NCBI GenBank assembly: GCA_031266635.1
Contig: JAISAN010000121.1
Span: 1 to 9,942 of the forward strand
Reading direction: 5' to 3'
Origin: Treponema sp.
GTDB taxonomy: Bacteria; Spirochaetota; Spirochaetia; Treponematales; Breznakiellaceae
Length of the DNA stretch: 9,942 nucleotides
Shown: piece after piece, positions 8,835 to 9,942 of the stretch
Numbering within the stretch: position 1 is the stretch's first letter
Layout: each line of letters starts with the position of its first letter
Notes under the pieces: model-generated
What the model saw: the letters and a program-made list of their open reading frames with translations, nothing else
Told to the model about the DNA's origin: nothing
Databases searched by the model: none
Made by a program: the position numbers and the translations under genes

Positions 8835-8861
8835 CTTATAGAGATCGTATTGCGCTTACAA
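8835..8861 (-). promoter_or_regulatory. Possible sigma-70-like promoter of the Ig operon
   Basis: The minus strand has TTGTAA (8861-8856), a 15-base gap and TATAAG (8840-8835). The -10 box matches TATAAT at 5 of 6 positions, but the -35 box is only fair and the spacer is short. Transcription from here would give a leader of about 160 bases containing the paired palindromes. This is a weak call from pattern only. Confidence 0.25.
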
Positions 8862-8917
8862 GACACCCCACCGCATCACCGATTCACGCTTTGCGGCGGA
8901 GGTGATCCATTGGGAGA

Positions 8918-8930
8918 TCTGGTTTAATAC
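8918..8930 (+). repeat. 13-base direct repeat, copy 1
   Basis: TCTGGTTTAATAC occurs here and again identically at 9363-9375 in the same orientation. The flanking bases do not match. A shorter relative (TCTGGTTT) is at 8789-8796. Confidence 0.6.
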
Positions 8931-8937
8931 CCTAGTA

Positions 8938-8960
8938 AACAAGCCCCCCCGGCGCTTGTT
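8938..8960 (-). repeat. C-rich hairpin, possible weak terminator
   Basis: AACAAGC (8938-8944) and GCTTGTT (8954-8960) form a perfect 7-base stem around a 9-base loop. Read on the minus strand the stem ends in GCTTGTTTACT, with only a short T tract, so it is at best a weak intrinsic terminator. It could shield the Ig operon from transcription entering from the toxin-antitoxin side. Confidence 0.3.
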
Positions 8961-9121
8961 CCGGGGAGACAAATGTCTTTAGCAGGCTTTTCAGAGGCTG
9001 ATGGAGGTAAAAATGTTTTGAAAGTAGAAAAACGAGCCGTTTGCGAAATATGTAAATAATATCTTCTAAATGGCAATAAACGTGACGGAGGAAGGATTTA
9101 CCATTATTGTATGGAGCATCC

Positions 9122-9178
9122 TCCCGGTTACCGGCGTTCGCCGCGCCGGTATATGCCGGATCGGGAAAACCCCGGCAT
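9122..9178. repeat. GC-rich cluster of overlapping hairpins
   Basis: Perfect inverted pairs sit within 57 bases of otherwise AT-rich spacer: ACCGGCG/CGCCGGT (9130-9136 and 9144-9150), TCCCG/CGGGA (9122-9126 and 9162-9166, enclosing the first), and ATGCCGG/CCGGCAT (9153-9159 and 9172-9178). The last competes with the second, so the element could switch folds. No T tract follows on either strand, so it is not a standard terminator. It may be a dispersed intergenic palindromic element; a genome comparison would be needed. Confidence 0.45.
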
Positions 9179-9362
9179 TGAATGAAAATACCAAATTGTA
9201 AAACAGAATACAATGTTTTCATATTTCTCTAATATAATATCATGGGTCCAAAGAAAAGCAAGAAAAAAATAAAAAATTTTTATTTTATTATTCGGTTGAG
9301 TTTTTTCAAGAGAGGCTGTTTCAAAAAGAGAATTATTCAAGCGGTCAAACTTCATTCGAAAG

Positions 9363-9375
9363 TCTGGTTTAATAC
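9363..9375 (+). repeat. 13-base direct repeat, copy 2
   Basis: TCTGGTTTAATAC, identical to 8918-8930 and 445 bases away. It lies 6 bases before the first unit of the 26-base tandem array, so it may be related to whatever event truncated the PIN gene. Confidence 0.6.
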
Positions 9376-9381
9376 TTCGCC

Positions 9382-9459
9382 CTTGATATTGCGTGAGCAA
9401 TTACTTTCTTGATATTACGTAAGCAACTATTTTCTTGATATTGCGTAAGCAACTACTTT
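9382..9459. repeat. Tandem array of three 26-base repeats
   Basis: Units at 9382-9407, 9408-9433 and 9434-9459 begin CTTGATATT and end with a run of T. Copies 1 and 3 contain TTGC-GTRA-GCAA, a 4-base stem with a 4-base loop (GTGA in copy 1, GTAA in copy 3); copy 2 carries TTACGTAAGCAA there instead, creating the palindrome TTACGTAA. Copies differ by only two to four substitutions and have no spacers, so this is not a CRISPR array. The stop codon of the PIN-domain gene lies inside copy 3, so the array forms the end of that gene. Confidence 0.85.
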
Positions 9460-9695
9460 GCCGCGCGGAGGCTCATTGGCGCGTTCTTTATTTCATCTAA
9501 AAATTTTATTGCCTTTGTTTCATCATATAATTTATAAATATCATAATACACTTCCAGCAAATTCACATTATGCATTATTATTTGCGCCCGGTTGTTTTTT
9601 GACTCTTCTATTATTTTTTCAACATTTCTGTATCCGTTTTCTTCGGTTAATAAGGCAATGAGAGCACAGGCATCAAAAATGTATGTTTTGATCAA
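9453..9695 (-). pseudogene. PIN-domain (VapC-like) toxin, truncated at the C-terminus
   Basis: The N-terminus (IFDACALIALL) is the first strand of a PIN ribonuclease domain with the metal-binding Asp at residue 8, and LLEVYYD supplies the conserved Glu at 48. PIN toxins usually run to about 130-140 residues and have further acidic residues in the second half; this protein ends at 80, just after the helix ending EIKNAP, so that half is missing. The last residues (about 74-80) look non-homologous, and the TAG stop lies in the 26-base tandem array. The start is TTG at 9695, overlapping the antitoxin stop as TTGA; no ATG is near, and the overlap supports coupled translation. An intact family member would cleave RNA and be neutralised by the upstream antitoxin. 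This copy is probably inactive, though a residual regulatory role with the antitoxin is possible. Confidence 0.75.
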
Positions 9696-9916
9696 TTTTC
9701 AAGTTCCTTATCCAATTGTTTTTGTTTTAAGTGATTATCTATCGACAATTTACCGTCGGAAAACATTCCTATTAAACTGTCAAAAGATTTTCGTTCTTCT
9801 ACAATAGGAGTTACGATAAAAGCCCCATTTTCTTCGTGGAATTTTACCTTTTCCGTCTTTATACGGGAAAATAAGGTTTCGGGTAACATAGAAATATCCA
9901 GTATCATGTCCGACAT
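9692..9916 (-). CDS. VapB/AbrB-like antitoxin of a PIN-domain toxin-antitoxin pair
   Basis: This is a 74-residue acidic-to-neutral protein. The N-terminal half (ISMLPETLFSRIKTEKVKF, then ENGAFIVTPI) has the short beta-hairpin pattern of swapped-hairpin AbrB/VapB-type DNA-binding antitoxins. The C-terminal half ends in a charged helix (HLKQKQLDKELEN) of the kind that wraps the toxin. The gene is placed first and overlaps the PIN gene by 4 bases, the standard antitoxin-first order, which is the best evidence for its role. The start at 9916 is set by AAGGAG 7 bases upstream; a second in-frame ATG three codons later is less well spaced. In this family the antitoxin usually represses its own promoter, which would lie beyond the right edge. 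The antitoxin appears intact although its toxin is truncated. The exact antitoxin subfamily is uncertain. Confidence 0.75.
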   Translation of the reverse strand: MSDMILDISMLPETLFSRIKTEKVKFHEENGAFIVTPIVEERKSFDSLIGMFSDGKLSIDNHLKQKQLDKELEN

Positions 9917-9923
9917 ATAAATT

Positions 9924-9929
9924 CTCCTT
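9924..9929 (-). promoter_or_regulatory. Ribosome binding site of the antitoxin
   Basis: AAGGAG lies 7 bases upstream of ATG at 9916 and favours that start over the in-frame ATG at 9907. Confidence 0.7.
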
Positions 9930-9942
9930 AATTCTCGAAAAA

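Larger units (their letters stand above)
8666..9381. other. Gene-free spacer and leader region of the Ig operon
   Basis: No convincing gene is seen on either strand. The left third (8666-8930) is moderately GC-rich and would be the 5' leader and promoter zone of the minus-strand operon. The right part (about 9000-9381) is mostly AT-rich, broken by a GC-rich hairpin cluster near 9122-9178. Two overlapping minus-strand frames (ending at 8932 and 9128) lack good ribosome binding sites and family features and are treated as chance. The stretch also carries palindromes and direct repeats listed separately. Confidence 0.6.

Noticed and set aside
8666..8866. N-terminal extension of the 1576-residue protein to the ATG at 8866
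   Set aside because: GGAGG 5 bases before 8665 and an immediate Sec signal peptide mark the real start; the extension is not signal-like and covers the presumed leader.
9002..9021. Strong ribosome binding site plus ATG on the plus strand (GGAGGTAAAAATG), similar to the start of the 1576-residue gene
   Set aside because: The frame is ATG TTT TGA and stops after two codons. The similarity is mostly the ribosome binding site and start codon, so chance is the simpler explanation.
9314..9326. GGCTGTTTCAAAA, reminiscent of the ends of some insertion sequences
   Set aside because: No matching inverted copy and no transposase fragment was found in the window.
8932..9400. Two overlapping minus-strand frames (9222-8932 and 9400-9128)
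   Set aside because: They overlap each other in different frames, lack clear ribosome binding sites, show no family motif, and one begins inside the tandem repeat and both run through hairpins. A small real gene cannot be fully excluded.
9382..9459. CRISPR array
   Set aside because: The 26-base units are directly contiguous with no spacers, and no cas gene is present.

Overview
The window is dominated by two very large, adjacent minus-strand genes for exported proteins built from many bacterial Ig-like (beta-sandwich) modules. They cover positions 1 to 8665. The upstream gene (8665 to 3935, 1576 aa) has a Sec signal peptide, about 13 Ig-like modules and a C-terminal segment that reads like a small outer-membrane beta-barrel ending in Phe. 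The downstream gene starts 12 bases later, with its ribosome binding site overlapping the upstream stop codon. It encodes a large lipoprotein that is still open at the left edge (1307 residues visible). Close spacing, shared strand and shared module types argue for one operon making a surface or periplasm-spanning pair. No substrate or ligand can be named from sequence.

The organism is most likely a diderm bacterium with abundant lipoproteins and Ig-repeat surface proteins. A spirochaete of the Treponema type, perhaps a gut symbiont, fits best. This is inference from architecture, a relaxed lipobox (F-P-S-C) and moderately high coding GC; there is no rRNA or housekeeping marker to prove it.

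From 8666 to 9381 no gene is supported. This stretch is the operon's leader and promoter region plus AT-rich spacer. It holds a pair of GGGAAA-type palindromes, a C-rich hairpin, a GC-rich hairpin cluster and one 13-base direct repeat at 8918 and 9363.

From 9382 to the right edge lies an AT-rich toxin-antitoxin remnant on the minus strand. It consists of a short VapB/AbrB-like antitoxin (9916 to 9692) overlapping by 4 bases a PIN-domain, VapC-like toxin (9695 to 9453). The toxin is only 80 aa long and stops inside a three-copy 26-base tandem repeat. It has lost the C-terminal half of the PIN fold, so it is probably inactive. The sharp GC drop between the Ig operon and this cassette suggests different origins.
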